Assembly (NCBI GenBank): GCA_028703305.1
Contig: JAQVNC010000005.1
Span: 1 to 46,261, forward strand
From: Patescibacteria group bacterium
GTDB taxonomy: Bacteria > Patescibacteriota > Patescibacteriia > Patescibacteriales > GWC2-42-12
DNA: 46,261 bases
Reading direction: 5' to 3'
Both the position numbers and the translations under genes were made by a program. The first letter of the stretch is position 1. Every line of letters starts with the position of its first letter. Below the pieces are notes generated by a model. That model did not search any database. It was given only the letters and a program-made list of their open reading frames with translations, and was not told the DNA's origin. Positions 14,971 through 23,610 of this stretch are shown piece after piece.

Positions 14971-15471
14971 TTATTTTTTCTTTGCCCGCCTCGCCGCAAC
15001 TTTAACGGAGGCCGGCCCTTTTGTTTTTATTAGCTTATTTAATTCCCGCCTAAATTCATGTGCGTCTTTGAATGACTCATAAACGCTGGCAAAACGGATA
15101 TAGGCCACTTGGTCAAAACGCTTTAAGGTTTTCATCACGATTTGCCCGATTTCGCCGGCCGTTACCTCGTTTTTCCTTAAAATTTGCAAATCGCGCTCTA
15201 TTGAATTAATCAGCTTCTTAAAATTATCATCGGTGATGGGCCGTTTTTCTAACGCCCGCTTTAAGCCTTTAACGATTTTTTCACGGGAATAAGACTCTTT
15301 GCGCCCATCGCGCTTAACTACCGCCAAATCCAAAATTTCCACTTCTTCGTAAGTTGAAAACCTAAAACCGCACTTAAGGCATTCACGCCTTCTTCTGATA
15401 GAGAGGCCGTCCGAGGCCACTCTGGAATCAATTACTTTTGAATCTTCGTAGTAACAGATCGGGCATCTCAT
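14971..15471 (-). CDS. nrdR: transcriptional repressor NrdR
   Basis: MRCPICYYEDSKVIDSR…RRRRECLKCGFRFSTYE Zn ribbon plus ATP cone. Confidence 0.95.
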   Translation of the reverse strand: MRCPICYYEDSKVIDSRVASDGLSIRRRRECLKCGFRFSTYEEVEILDLAVVKRDGRKESYSREKIVKGLKRALEKRPITDDNFKKLINSIERDLQILRKNEVTAGEIGQIVMKTLKRFDQVAYIRFASVYESFKDAHEFRRELNKLIKTKGPASVKVAARRAKKK

Positions 15472-15526
15472 ATTTTCTTCTCCTTTGAGGTTTAGATTGG
15501 ATATTTTTTAGGGTCAAATAAAAAAG

Positions 15527-15563
15527 CACTTATTTTAGCGTTATTCAGTAGAAAGTGCCTTAT
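15527..15563 (-). terminator. terminator-like hairpin in nrdR leader
   Basis: GGCACTT…AAGTGC followed by TTTTTT, between promoter and nrdR start. Confidence 0.5.
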
Positions 15564-15582
15564 CTAAGTTCTTCAACCTTTA

Positions 15583-15637
15583 TCCATATCTTGTAGTCTT
15601 TGATTTAATTATACCACTAGATATAGTATGGTCAAGT
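15583..15637 (-). promoter_or_regulatory. nrdR promoter with two NrdR-box-like sites
   Basis: TTGACC-N16-TATAAT (minus); boxes CATATCTTGTAGT (~15584) and CACTAGATATAGTA (~15614), about 31 bp apart. Confidence 0.75.
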
Positions 15638-15744
15638 TTTATTACTTTGGCTAATTTTAGATTAGTTTTTTAGAAAAATTATAACATTTTTCATTTTTAA
15701 ATCCAATTCATAAATCTAGGGCTGTGGATATGTGGATATGTCAT

Positions 15745-15773
15745 TGTCATTCCCGCGAAAGCGGGAATCCAGA
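15745..15773. repeat. dispersed palindrome TGTCATTCCCGCGAAAGCGGGAATCCAG
   Basis: Read directly; similar copies at 1387 and 4405. Confidence 0.7.
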
Positions 15774-15827
15774 AGCATTTATTGTTCTCTTTTTTTGATT
15801 AAGAGAAAAAAGTTATAAAAGTAACAA

Positions 15828-16073
15828 TTATCTCATTTTTATAAACTTTATTTTCTCCTGCCTGCTCATTTTTTTGATCCGCCGCTCCTCTCTGGCGGCC
15901 GTTGACCGGTTTTTCTTCCGGCGTAGGCAAATTAATTTTACCGGCCGGCGCCCGCGAGTGTATTTAGCGCCTAAAACAGAACTGTTATGCTCCTTAAGGC
16001 GCCTTTTAACGTCCGTGGTTATGCCCGTATATAAGCTGCCGTCCGCGCATTTTAAAATATAGACGAACCACAT
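15828..16073 (-). CDS. GIY-YIG domain nuclease
   Basis: [30 protein letters not shown]. Confidence 0.9.
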   Translation of the reverse strand: MWFVYILKCADGSLYTGITTDVKRRLKEHNSSVLGAKYTRGRRPVKLICLRRKKNRSTAAREERRIKKMSRQEKIKFIKMR

Positions 16074-16076
16074 AGA

Positions 16077-16280
16077 TTATTCTTCATATATTTCCCGCAC
16101 TCGCCCGACCTCCCCGGTCTCTAACCTTACTTTTATGCCGCGCGGATGGTTCGGCGAATTAGTTAAAATATCCGCCACTATGCCTTGGGTTAATTCGCCG
16201 CTAGCTTGATGATGTTTTTGCACGATGGCCACATTAAAGCCTGATTTTATATTATTTCTATTGGTTCCGGGCATAATCAA
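16077..16280 (-). CDS. YwbE family protein
   Basis: NRNNIKSGFNVAIVQKHHQASGELTQGIVADILTNSPNHPRGIKVRLETGEVGRV. Confidence 0.85.
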   Translation of the reverse strand: MIMPGTNRNNIKSGFNVAIVQKHHQASGELTQGIVADILTNSPNHPRGIKVRLETGEVGRVREIYEE

Positions 16281-16292
16281 AAATAAATTATT

Positions 16293-16619
16293 TTAATTTT
16301 CGGTCTTATCGTCTAAGCCCCGCTCTTCTGCCACTTTAAGCAAAGCTTGATATAAAAAAGTATTGGCCTTTACATCTTCGGCTTTAAATTTATTAATCCG
16401 CCTGATTATTTCCTCATCATCCAAAGCAACAACCTGATTATATTTAACTACGTAAGAGTCAATAGTGGTTCTATGCATCTGCTTTTGAGGTATTAATTTA
16501 TCAACCAAATCCTTTAATTCATATAGGATATAAGCATTAATTTTCTCCTTGGGCTTTATTGTTTTCTCCGCGTTATCTTCCGCCTTTATTAAAGTTAATT
16601 TGCCTAATTTTTCTTCCAT
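16293..16619 (-). CDS. hypothetical protein
   Basis: ORF; start refined to MEEKLGKL. Confidence 0.55.
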   Translation of the reverse strand: MEEKLGKLTLIKAEDNAEKTIKPKEKINAYILYELKDLVDKLIPQKQMHRTTIDSYVVKYNQVVALDDEEIIRRINKFKAEDVKANTFLYQALLKVAEERGLDDKTEN

Positions 16620-16633
16620 ATTTTTTATTAATT

Positions 16634-17110
16634 TTAAGCGGCCGTACCCGTTACTTCGGAGCAAAATTTTTCCGCTTTATTTAAATCGCCAGCTGCTACT
16701 TCCTTGGTTTTTATCGCCAGAGCCGCCACCGGTTTTTTGCCGATTATTTCTTCCATTTCTTTAAACGCTATATCGTCGCCGCTGCCGCCCATGGTGCAAA
16801 AAAAAGCGGCTTTTTTAAATTGATTTTTATAATTCTCCAAATAAGTCCTGATCGGCGCCGACATATTCCATGACCAAATAGGCCCACCGATAATTACCAG
16901 TTCAAAATCGGCCGGATTTAATTTGGGCGTTTCCAGCTTGGTCAGCCGGCGTTTCATTCCGTCGCGGCCGGCCAGCATATAACCGACGACGCCGGCGCGA
17001 TTTACCGTGTCTTTAATTTCTTCGGTTTCGGCGTTAATTTTTTTAGCCAGATATTCGGCTAATTTTTTGGTAACTCCGGTCCGGGAATAATAAGCTACTA
17101 ATATTTTCAT
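16634..17110 (-). CDS. flavodoxin-like protein
   Basis: MKILVAYYSRTGVTKKLAEYLAKK…IIGGPIWSWNMS. Confidence 0.85.
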   Translation of the reverse strand: MKILVAYYSRTGVTKKLAEYLAKKINAETEEIKDTVNRAGVVGYMLAGRDGMKRRLTKLETPKLNPADFELVIIGGPIWSWNMSAPIRTYLENYKNQFKKAAFFCTMGGSGDDIAFKEMEEIIGKKPVAALAIKTKEVAAGDLNKAEKFCSEVTGTAA

Positions 17111-17127
17111 AAATTTTTGCTTAATAA

Positions 17128-18195
17128 TTATATACTAATTATATCATCCTTGCAATAATCTTTAATTCCGCTGCAGATTCTATCTATTATTTTCTCTTTA
17201 TCCGCGCCACTCATAATTTCCGGCTTCATTTTTTTGCTTACGATCGGCACCAGCTTGATTTTTATTTTCTCAGCGATAATAACTCCGGATAATATTAGGC
17301 CCTGCTGGGTTTCGGCGGAAAACATCTGATCAAAAATAAAATTGCCTAGAGAATAAAAAACCAATTTACCGTTAATAACTTGCGCGTCCTGAACGACATG
17401 CGGATGTCCGCCAATAATTAAATCCGCCCCGGCCGCTATAAAGGCCCTAGCTAATTTTTCTTGATTGGCATTATGAGAAGTCTCATATTCATTTCCCCAG
17501 TGCGGCAGGACAATGACAAAATTATTTTTATTCTTTTCCTCTTTTATTAGCTCTTCAACGCCTTTAGCGCCATACAGGGCATTAACCGATATAAGCGCGA
17601 CCGACAGATCGCCTTGCTGATAGCGCCTGATGCCATCCTCACTGATTTTATTCGGCTCTCCGTTCCAATCAATCCGCGCCTCTTCTAAAATTTCTTTGGT
17701 TTTAGCTAACGCCTTTTGCCCTTGGTTATCAGTATGGTTATTAGCCAGGCCGGCCGTGGTGATTTTTAAATATTTTAAAGCTTCTATGGTTTCGCGCGAA
17801 AAATTAAAAACCAGGCTATGGTCCTGGGGCCTTTGCGTAACTTCTTTGTCGCTCACAGGGCCTTCTAAATTAAGCCAAGCGATATCGGCTTCTTCTAAAA
17901 TAGCCTTGTCAAAATTAGCGAATAAATCTATAAAATTATTTTTCTGAAATTTATAGCCAACGTTCCGGCCGAACATGGCATCGCCGGCGAAAAAAAAGCT
18001 TATCTCGTTATCGGCTTTAGCGGGCGTTTTGGCAATCTGATTTTCTAAAACCGGTTTGGCGCTTTCGGCCGCGAAATTAAACGCCGGCAGGCTGAACTTT
18101 GGCTGCGACAAAAAATTAAAAGCTGAAAAATAAGCGCCGACGCCTAGAAGCGCCGTAACCGCGGCAACGATTAAAACTGATTTGCCTGTTTTCAT
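17128..18195 (-). CDS. CapA/PgsA family (poly-gamma-glutamate capsule-type) protein
   Basis: FFFAGDAMFGRNVG…LNLEGPVSD…GLANNHTDNQG…GGHPHVVQ…YSLGNFIFDQ. Confidence 0.85.
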   Translation of the reverse strand: MKTGKSVLIVAAVTALLGVGAYFSAFNFLSQPKFSLPAFNFAAESAKPVLENQIAKTPAKADNEISFFFAGDAMFGRNVGYKFQKNNFIDLFANFDKAILEEADIAWLNLEGPVSDKEVTQRPQDHSLVFNFSRETIEALKYLKITTAGLANNHTDNQGQKALAKTKEILEEARIDWNGEPNKISEDGIRRYQQGDLSVALISVNALYGAKGVEELIKEEKNKNNFVIVLPHWGNEYETSHNANQEKLARAFIAAGADLIIGGHPHVVQDAQVINGKLVFYSLGNFIFDQMFSAETQQGLILSGVIIAEKIKIKLVPIVSKKMKPEIMSGADKEKIIDRICSGIKDYCKDDIISI

Positions 18196-18242
18196 ATATA
18201 AACTTTATCATTTCTCCTTCAACATTTCAAATTTGCCAAACT

Positions 18243-18270
18243 AAAAACACCCCTTTCGGGGGTGCTTATA
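18243..18270. terminator. intrinsic terminator
   Basis: AAAAACACCCC-tttc-GGGGGTGCTT. Confidence 0.65.
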
Positions 18271-18289
18271 TAATAAGTTTGGTATTTTA

Positions 18290-18430
18290 TTAATCATCAA
18301 GCTTTTTTGATAATTTGTCGTTTGAAGACAATATTTCATTCTTCATTTGTTGAATTTCCGCGCTCTTGGCGAATTCTTTCAAATCTTCTTTAGTGGCAAT
18401 CAGATTAAATTGTTCCTGAGTTAAAGTCAT
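18290..18430 (-). CDS. short ORF MTLTQEQFNLIATKEDLKEFAKSAEIQQMKNEILSSNDKLSKKLDD
   Basis: Manual translation, 46 aa, ends near a terminator; below ORF-track cutoff. Confidence 0.5.
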   Translation of the reverse strand: MTLTQEQFNLIATKEDLKEFAKSAEIQQMKNEILSSNDKLSKKLDD

Positions 18431-18448
18431 ATATAATATGAAAATAAA

Positions 18449-18486
18449 TGAGATTGCTTCGTCGCTACGCTCCTCGCAATGACAAT
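18449..18486. repeat. dispersed repeat AGATTGCTTCGTCGC…GCGAGGAGC…CAATGACA type
   Basis: Similar copies at 36969 and 37070. Confidence 0.65.
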
Positions 18487-18492
18487 CGGTGG

Positions 18493-19671
18493 CTACATCA
18501 TCTTTTTCCGAATAAAGGCAGGGATGCCGAGCTCGTCTTCTTCTTCGGCATCGGCGCTCTTTTTTTGCGCCGGTTCTGACTGCGCTTGCTTTAAGGGAGA
18601 AATCTTACTTCTCTTTTTGCCCAGCTGCTCTTTATTTTCTTTATCTTCTTCCGCGATTATATAAGGATTAGGCGTATAAATTCTGTCCGAGGAAATCGTC
18701 TCGCTAACGCCAACACGGCGGCCGTCAAAGCCGGTCGCCACCACGGTTATTTTAATCTCATCTTTATATTTATCATCAATCACGGCGCCGAAAATAATTT
18801 TCGCGTCTTCGTCAACCGAAGAAGTTATTACCTTGGCCGCTTCATTGACTTCGTGCATGGATAAATTAGGCCCGCCGACAACGGTAAATAATATGCCGCG
18901 CGCGCCTTCAATCGACATTTCTAAAAGCGGCGAGCTTATGGCCATCTTAGCCGCTTCAATCGCTTTATTCTCGCCCGAAGCTTGGCCGATGCCCATTAAG
19001 GCCGAACCGGCGTTAGCCATGACCGCTTTAACGTCCGCAAAATCCACGTTAATAAGGCCGGGCACGGTAATTAATTCGGAGATGCCCTGAACGCCCTGCC
19101 GGAGCACTTCGTCAACTACCATAAAAGCGTCTAAGAGCGAAGTTTTTTTATCAATTACCTGGAGCAGCTTATCATTAGGAATGGTAATTATGGTATCTAC
19201 TTTATCGGACAGTTCGGCTAAACCGCGTTCGGCAATATTTTTTCTTTGCGCGCCTTCAAAGGCAAAAGGCTTGGTCACTACGGCTACGGTTAAAGCGCCT
19301 AAGTCGCGGGCGATCTCGGCGATTGATGGCGAAGCGCCGGTGCCGGTTCCCCCGCCCAGTCCGCAGGTAACAAAAACCATGTCAGCGTCTTTAAGCATGT
19401 CCCTAATTTCGTTCTGCGCTTCTTCGGCCGAACGCTTGCCTAAATCAGGATTCATGCCCGCGCCTAAGCCACGGGTTATGGTTTTTCCGATATGTATTTT
19501 TTTAGAAGCTTTATTATAATGAAGCGCCTGGACGTCAGTATTGACCGCGATGAATTCCACGCCGCGAATACCGGCGTCAATCATGCGGTTAACCGCGCTG
19601 CCGCCCGAGCCGCCGACGCCGATAACTTTTATTTTGGCAAATGTTTCTACAACTGGTTTTACTTCCGCCAT
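18493..19671 (-). CDS. ftsZ: cell division protein FtsZ
   Basis: [18 protein letters not shown] tubulin signature. Confidence 0.97.
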   Translation of the reverse strand: MAEVKPVVETFAKIKVIGVGGSGGSAVNRMIDAGIRGVEFIAVNTDVQALHYNKASKKIHIGKTITRGLGAGMNPDLGKRSAEEAQNEIRDMLKDADMVFVTCGLGGGTGTGASPSIAEIARDLGALTVAVVTKPFAFEGAQRKNIAERGLAELSDKVDTIITIPNDKLLQVIDKKTSLLDAFMVVDEVLRQGVQGISELITVPGLINVDFADVKAVMANAGSALMGIGQASGENKAIEAAKMAISSPLLEMSIEGARGILFTVVGGPNLSMHEVNEAAKVITSSVDEDAKIIFGAVIDDKYKDEIKITVVATGFDGRRVGVSETISSDRIYTPNPYIIAEEDKENKEQLGKKRSKISPLKQAQSEPAQKKSADAEEEDELGIPAFIRKKMM

Positions 19672-19785
19672 ATAATATTAGTCTTGGTTAAGTGAATAAC
19701 TAATTTTATCTTAACCTATTATTATATTTTTATCAAGAGTTAAAAAATGCTTAAAAAATATAGGCTGTATAAAAGATTTATACGC

Positions 19786-21051
19786 TTATGGTATAAGCGA
19801 TTTAAACCAATCTTTAACTTGCTCAAGGCCTTTGCCGGCCGCGCCGCCGCTCGGCCAGCTTATTCTTGAATTTTTTTTGCGCTTGGTTAGCTGGTTGCCC
19901 CAAGCCACCAGGCCCAAGGCGGTTAAATAATTAACATCACTAACTTTATCAAGAGCTAAAGGAACATTCTGGTTGGTACCCAAGCAAGCCGGCAAGCGTA
20001 ATTTATTTTTCGCCACTTCCACTAAATCATTTAATTTAGCGCCGGCTCCGATTAAAAAAACTCCGGCCGGCAACATGCCCGAGCGGTCTATCTTTTTTAA
20101 TTCATTATCAATTTTCTCAAAAATTTCCTCAACTCGCGCTTCAATAATTTCAGCCACGTATTTTTTGGAAATTACTATGCTGTCTTCGGAAATATTTTCT
20201 TCCTTAGCTAGGTCGCTAACGTCAACTTCGTCTTTTTTAGTGAATTTATCGCTTCGAGCCGAACCGTATTCAAGTTTAATCCTTTCGGCTAAATTAATCG
20301 GGCATCTTAATCCGATAGCTACATCGGCCGTGATATGCTCGGAACCGATAGGAATAACCGCGGCATGGAGCAGCTCACCTTCTTCAAAAACCGCCAAACT
20401 GGTAGTGGACGATCCGATATTAATTAAAGCCGCGCCCAGCTCTTTTTGCTTAGATCCGATAACAACTTCGGCCGCGGCCAAAGGCGATAAGACCAAATCT
20501 TCAATTTCCAGGCTGGTGCGGTAAATCGCTTTGGTTAAATTTTTTATCTGGCTTGACAGCCCTTGAATAATTAAAGTTTCAACTTCCAGCCTAACGCCAG
20601 TCATGCCAATCGGGTCTTTTATATCCGCTTGGTTATCCACCGCGAATCTAACCGGTATGACATGAAGAATTTCGTAATTCGGCGGTACTGATAAGGCCTG
20701 GGCCGCTTCAACCGCTCGGTTAACATCGTCCTCGGTTATTTCATTGTCGCTCCTGCCAACCGCGACTACGCCTTGGCTTTTTTCACATTTTAAATTAGGG
20801 CCGTTTATGCCTACCCAGACATTGGTTATTGGCACGCCGATTAATCTTTCAGCTTTTTCCAGGCAGGCGGAAATCGCCGAAGTGGCGTCTTCTATGCTAT
20901 TAACCACGCCTCGGTTTATGCCCTCGGCCGGCACGGTGACCGCGCCTAAAATTTGCAGTTGTTCTCCCGACTCATTAACCTTCTTTTGTCCGGCTACGAG
21001 CCTGATGGAAGTTGAGCCGATATCAAGTCCGGCAATAATGTTGTCTTTCAT
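19786..21051 (-). CDS. ftsA: cell division protein FtsA
   Basis: IIAGLDIGSTSIRLVAG…; adjacent to ftsZ. Confidence 0.95.
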   Translation of the reverse strand: MKDNIIAGLDIGSTSIRLVAGQKKVNESGEQLQILGAVTVPAEGINRGVVNSIEDATSAISACLEKAERLIGVPITNVWVGINGPNLKCEKSQGVVAVGRSDNEITEDDVNRAVEAAQALSVPPNYEILHVIPVRFAVDNQADIKDPIGMTGVRLEVETLIIQGLSSQIKNLTKAIYRTSLEIEDLVLSPLAAAEVVIGSKQKELGAALINIGSSTTSLAVFEEGELLHAAVIPIGSEHITADVAIGLRCPINLAERIKLEYGSARSDKFTKKDEVDVSDLAKEENISEDSIVISKKYVAEIIEARVEEIFEKIDNELKKIDRSGMLPAGVFLIGAGAKLNDLVEVAKNKLRLPACLGTNQNVPLALDKVSDVNYLTALGLVAWGNQLTKRKKNSRISWPSGGAAGKGLEQVKDWFKSLIP

Positions 21052-21079
21052 ATATTACTTATTATACAAGAAAATTATC

Positions 21080-21451
21080 TTAGTGTCCAAATAATTTATT
21101 CACATACGGCCAAAATATAATTATGCCGATGGCCATGGCCGCTATTGAGGACAGCAAAACCGCGGCCGCCATAATATCTTTAATCTCTTTGACATAAGTA
21201 TTAATCCTGGGCTTTAAAACGTCAGTGATGCGTTCAACCGCGCTATTAGTAATCTCCGCTGTTAAAACCAGGAAAATCACCAGTATTAAAATCGCCCATT
21301 CAATCCGGCTGACGGAAAAATAAATTCCCAAAATTAAAACAACTAAACTTATAAAAGTTTGAATTTTTAAATTTTGCTCTTCGCGAAAAGTCTTGAACAA
21401 TCCTTTAATGGCGTAGCCGTAGCTTTTAAACAGCCTCTTTATTCTTATCAT
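21080..21451 (-). CDS. diacylglycerol/undecaprenol kinase family
   Basis: TFREEQNLKIQTF…TAEITNSAVERITD. Confidence 0.85.
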   Translation of the reverse strand: MIRIKRLFKSYGYAIKGLFKTFREEQNLKIQTFISLVVLILGIYFSVSRIEWAILILVIFLVLTAEITNSAVERITDVLKPRINTYVKEIKDIMAAAVLLSSIAAMAIGIIIFWPYVNKLFGH

Positions 21452-21855
21452 AAATATTTTTTTACAAACTCTTCCCCCATTTTTATCATTTTTTTTCTCT
21501 CTCCATCCGTCTTGTCGTCATAGCCGATTAAATGCAATAGGCCATGCACTAAAATAAATATCAACTCCTCTTCGGCGCTGTTTTTAAACTTGCCGGCCTG
21601 GCGCTTAATTTGATCGTAACCAATGATAATTTCCCCGAGATAATCGCCTTCGCCGGAAAACGACAAAACGTCCGTCGCCTCGCTTAATCCCCGATAAGTA
21701 AAATTTAATTTTTTTATTTCAGCATCGTCGACTAAGGCCAGGGAAATTTCTTTATTTTTGCCTATTTTATAGGCCAGCGCGAAAGCCTGAATAACTTTTT
21801 CCAATAGCTTTAAATCAATTTTATAATTAGCCTGATTATTAATTTCAATTTTCAT
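21448..21855 (-). CDS. ybeY: endoribonuclease YbeY
   Basis: LVHGLLHLIGYDDKTDGERKKM. Confidence 0.9.
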   Translation of the reverse strand: MKIEINNQANYKIDLKLLEKVIQAFALAYKIGKNKEISLALVDDAEIKKLNFTYRGLSEATDVLSFSGEGDYLGEIIIGYDQIKRQAGKFKNSAEEELIFILVHGLLHLIGYDDKTDGERKKMIKMGEEFVKKYL

Positions 21856-21872
21856 GCTGGAATTCTTAATCT

Positions 21873-22889
21873 TTATAAATTAAACGATTTAACCATCATC
21901 TGAAAAATATTAAAATATTCCAAAACTTTTTGATCGCCCGGATTGTAAGTTAAGCTGAATATATAATTCTGTTTTTTATCCATTAAATATACATTTAAGC
22001 CATCGGGGGTTTTAAGGCCTTGCCAATTAGCGCCGCTTATCCTGTCTGTTTCACTAATGGTGAAGACGCCAATCTGCTCAATATACCATTCATCAAGCGT
22101 TTGCTTGTTAACATTAGGCTGGACTATAATCTGTACAAATTGGTTATCGCCCGTTCTAAACATCAGCGAATCATCGCCGCCGTTAATGCTGATTTGCCAA
22201 ATCGCGGGATATAACAAATCATAATTAAAAGTTTTATTCTCATAAAGAGAAATACTGGTGCTGGCGGTTAATTTTCCCGCGCCGGCCGGATTATATAAAT
22301 TTATAAGTTCAGAGCCGTCCGTGTAGCCGTCGCCATCAGTATCAGCTACAGTGGAAACGGTGTTAAAAATAAGCTCTTCCGCGTTGGTTAAACCGTCATT
22401 ATCACTATCCGCTCCAACGCGCAAGCTAAGTTCTGTCTCTTCCGGTATGGTTTCAGTGGTTGTGGTAGCGGTGGTTGTAGCCGCGCCTTCATTACCAATA
22501 GGCAAGGTCGCCATGCCTGTCCCGGTCGCGGTCAAGCCGTCTGAAGATAGAGCGGCTTGGTTAGCCTCGGTCTCGGTTAAACTATTTTCCTCGGTTAATG
22601 TCGGCTCCTGGGTAATGGTTACGCTTGGTTTTCTAAATAAAAAATAGTATAAAACAGCCGAAGCTACCAATAAAAATACCACTCCGCTAATAATTATTAT
22701 GAAGCCGGTGGTTTTGGCGCTATCCTCTTTGACCGGCTGATTTCTGAAACGCCTGGGCATGACATGAATTGCTATATTATCAATTTCGGCCGATGGTTTT
22801 GGCGCCGGATCCAATTCGCCGACAAGGTCGGCCAACGCGGATTCTGATTCCGGTCGCTCCGTTTTATGTTTTTTAAAAAAATCAAACAT
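21873..22889 (-). CDS. membrane protein with thrombospondin-3-like Ca-binding repeats
   Basis: TM segment; GADSDNDGLTNAEELIFNTVSTVADTDGDGYTDGSEL. Confidence 0.7.
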   Translation of the reverse strand: MFDFFKKHKTERPESESALADLVGELDPAPKPSAEIDNIAIHVMPRRFRNQPVKEDSAKTTGFIIIISGVVFLLVASAVLYYFLFRKPSVTITQEPTLTEENSLTETEANQAALSSDGLTATGTGMATLPIGNEGAATTTATTTTETIPEETELSLRVGADSDNDGLTNAEELIFNTVSTVADTDGDGYTDGSELINLYNPAGAGKLTASTSISLYENKTFNYDLLYPAIWQISINGGDDSLMFRTGDNQFVQIIVQPNVNKQTLDEWYIEQIGVFTISETDRISGANWQGLKTPDGLNVYLMDKKQNYIFSLTYNPGDQKVLEYFNIFQMMVKSFNL

Positions 22890-22890
22890 A

Positions 22891-23538
22891 TTATTGTTCT
22901 TGATTATTAATTTCAAAAAGCTTGCCCGGCCCTTTTGGGTCAAAGCCGCCTTTAACTTCTTGGCCGTCCTGATAAGTGTCGCCGTCAGAATCAGGATTAA
23001 GCGGGTCAGTGTTATAAACTTTTACTTCTTCGCGATCGGTTAAGCCGTCATTATCAGTATCCGGATTACCGGGACTGGTCCCAAGGGCGACTTCCTCTTC
23101 GTCGGTTAAACCGTCCTGGTCGCTATCGACCGGCTGGGTAACCGCGGGCTGTTCCAACTGCGCGGCGGCATTATTTTCCGCGGCCGGAGCCGCAACTTCC
23201 GGCGTAATTTGGCTATTGGCCTCCTGGCTGACTTCCATGGCGGCCGGCGTTTTACTTTTAACCATTAGCTTCAAGCCGATGTAGCCGCCGCCGATTACAA
23301 TAATTAAACCGCCAAAAATTAAACCGGCAATCAAACCTTTGTTTTTAAACCAACTGCTATTCGCTGGTATGACTGTTCCCGTGGGAGATAAAGGATTTTC
23401 GGCTCTTGGCCTAAACACTTCCGGCTTTACGGCTTTATCCACTTCGGAAAAAATATCTTCGGCTTTAGTTGGCGCTGAACCGGCCGGCCGAACGCTTTCG
23501 CCTGCCGCCAAATTTTTACTATCAAGTTCGTCAAACAT
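22891..23538 (-). CDS. membrane protein with thrombospondin-3-like Ca-binding repeats
   Basis: TM segment; DSDQDGLTDEEEVALGTSPGNPDTDNDGLTDREEV; start refined to MFDELD. Confidence 0.7.
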   Translation of the reverse strand: MFDELDSKNLAAGESVRPAGSAPTKAEDIFSEVDKAVKPEVFRPRAENPLSPTGTVIPANSSWFKNKGLIAGLIFGGLIIVIGGGYIGLKLMVKSKTPAAMEVSQEANSQITPEVAAPAAENNAAAQLEQPAVTQPVDSDQDGLTDEEEVALGTSPGNPDTDNDGLTDREEVKVYNTDPLNPDSDGDTYQDGQEVKGGFDPKGPGKLFEINNQEQ

Positions 23539-23549
23539 AAAATAGTATA

Positions 23550-23601
23550 TGTTATTGCGAGCCTGCCTGCCGGCAGGCAGGCGATCGTTTCGCAATGACA
23601 A
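23550..23601. repeat. composite palindrome with CCTGCCTGCCGGCAGGCAGG core inside a TTGCGAG…CGCAATGACA repeat
   Basis: Nested inverted repeats read directly. Confidence 0.65.
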
Positions 23602-23610
23602 AAAATTAAA

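Noticed and set aside
22891-23601. N-terminal MSLRNDRLPAGRQARNN extension of the Ca-repeat membrane protein
   Set aside because: Translation of an intergenic palindromic repeat; true start is probably MFDELD at 23538
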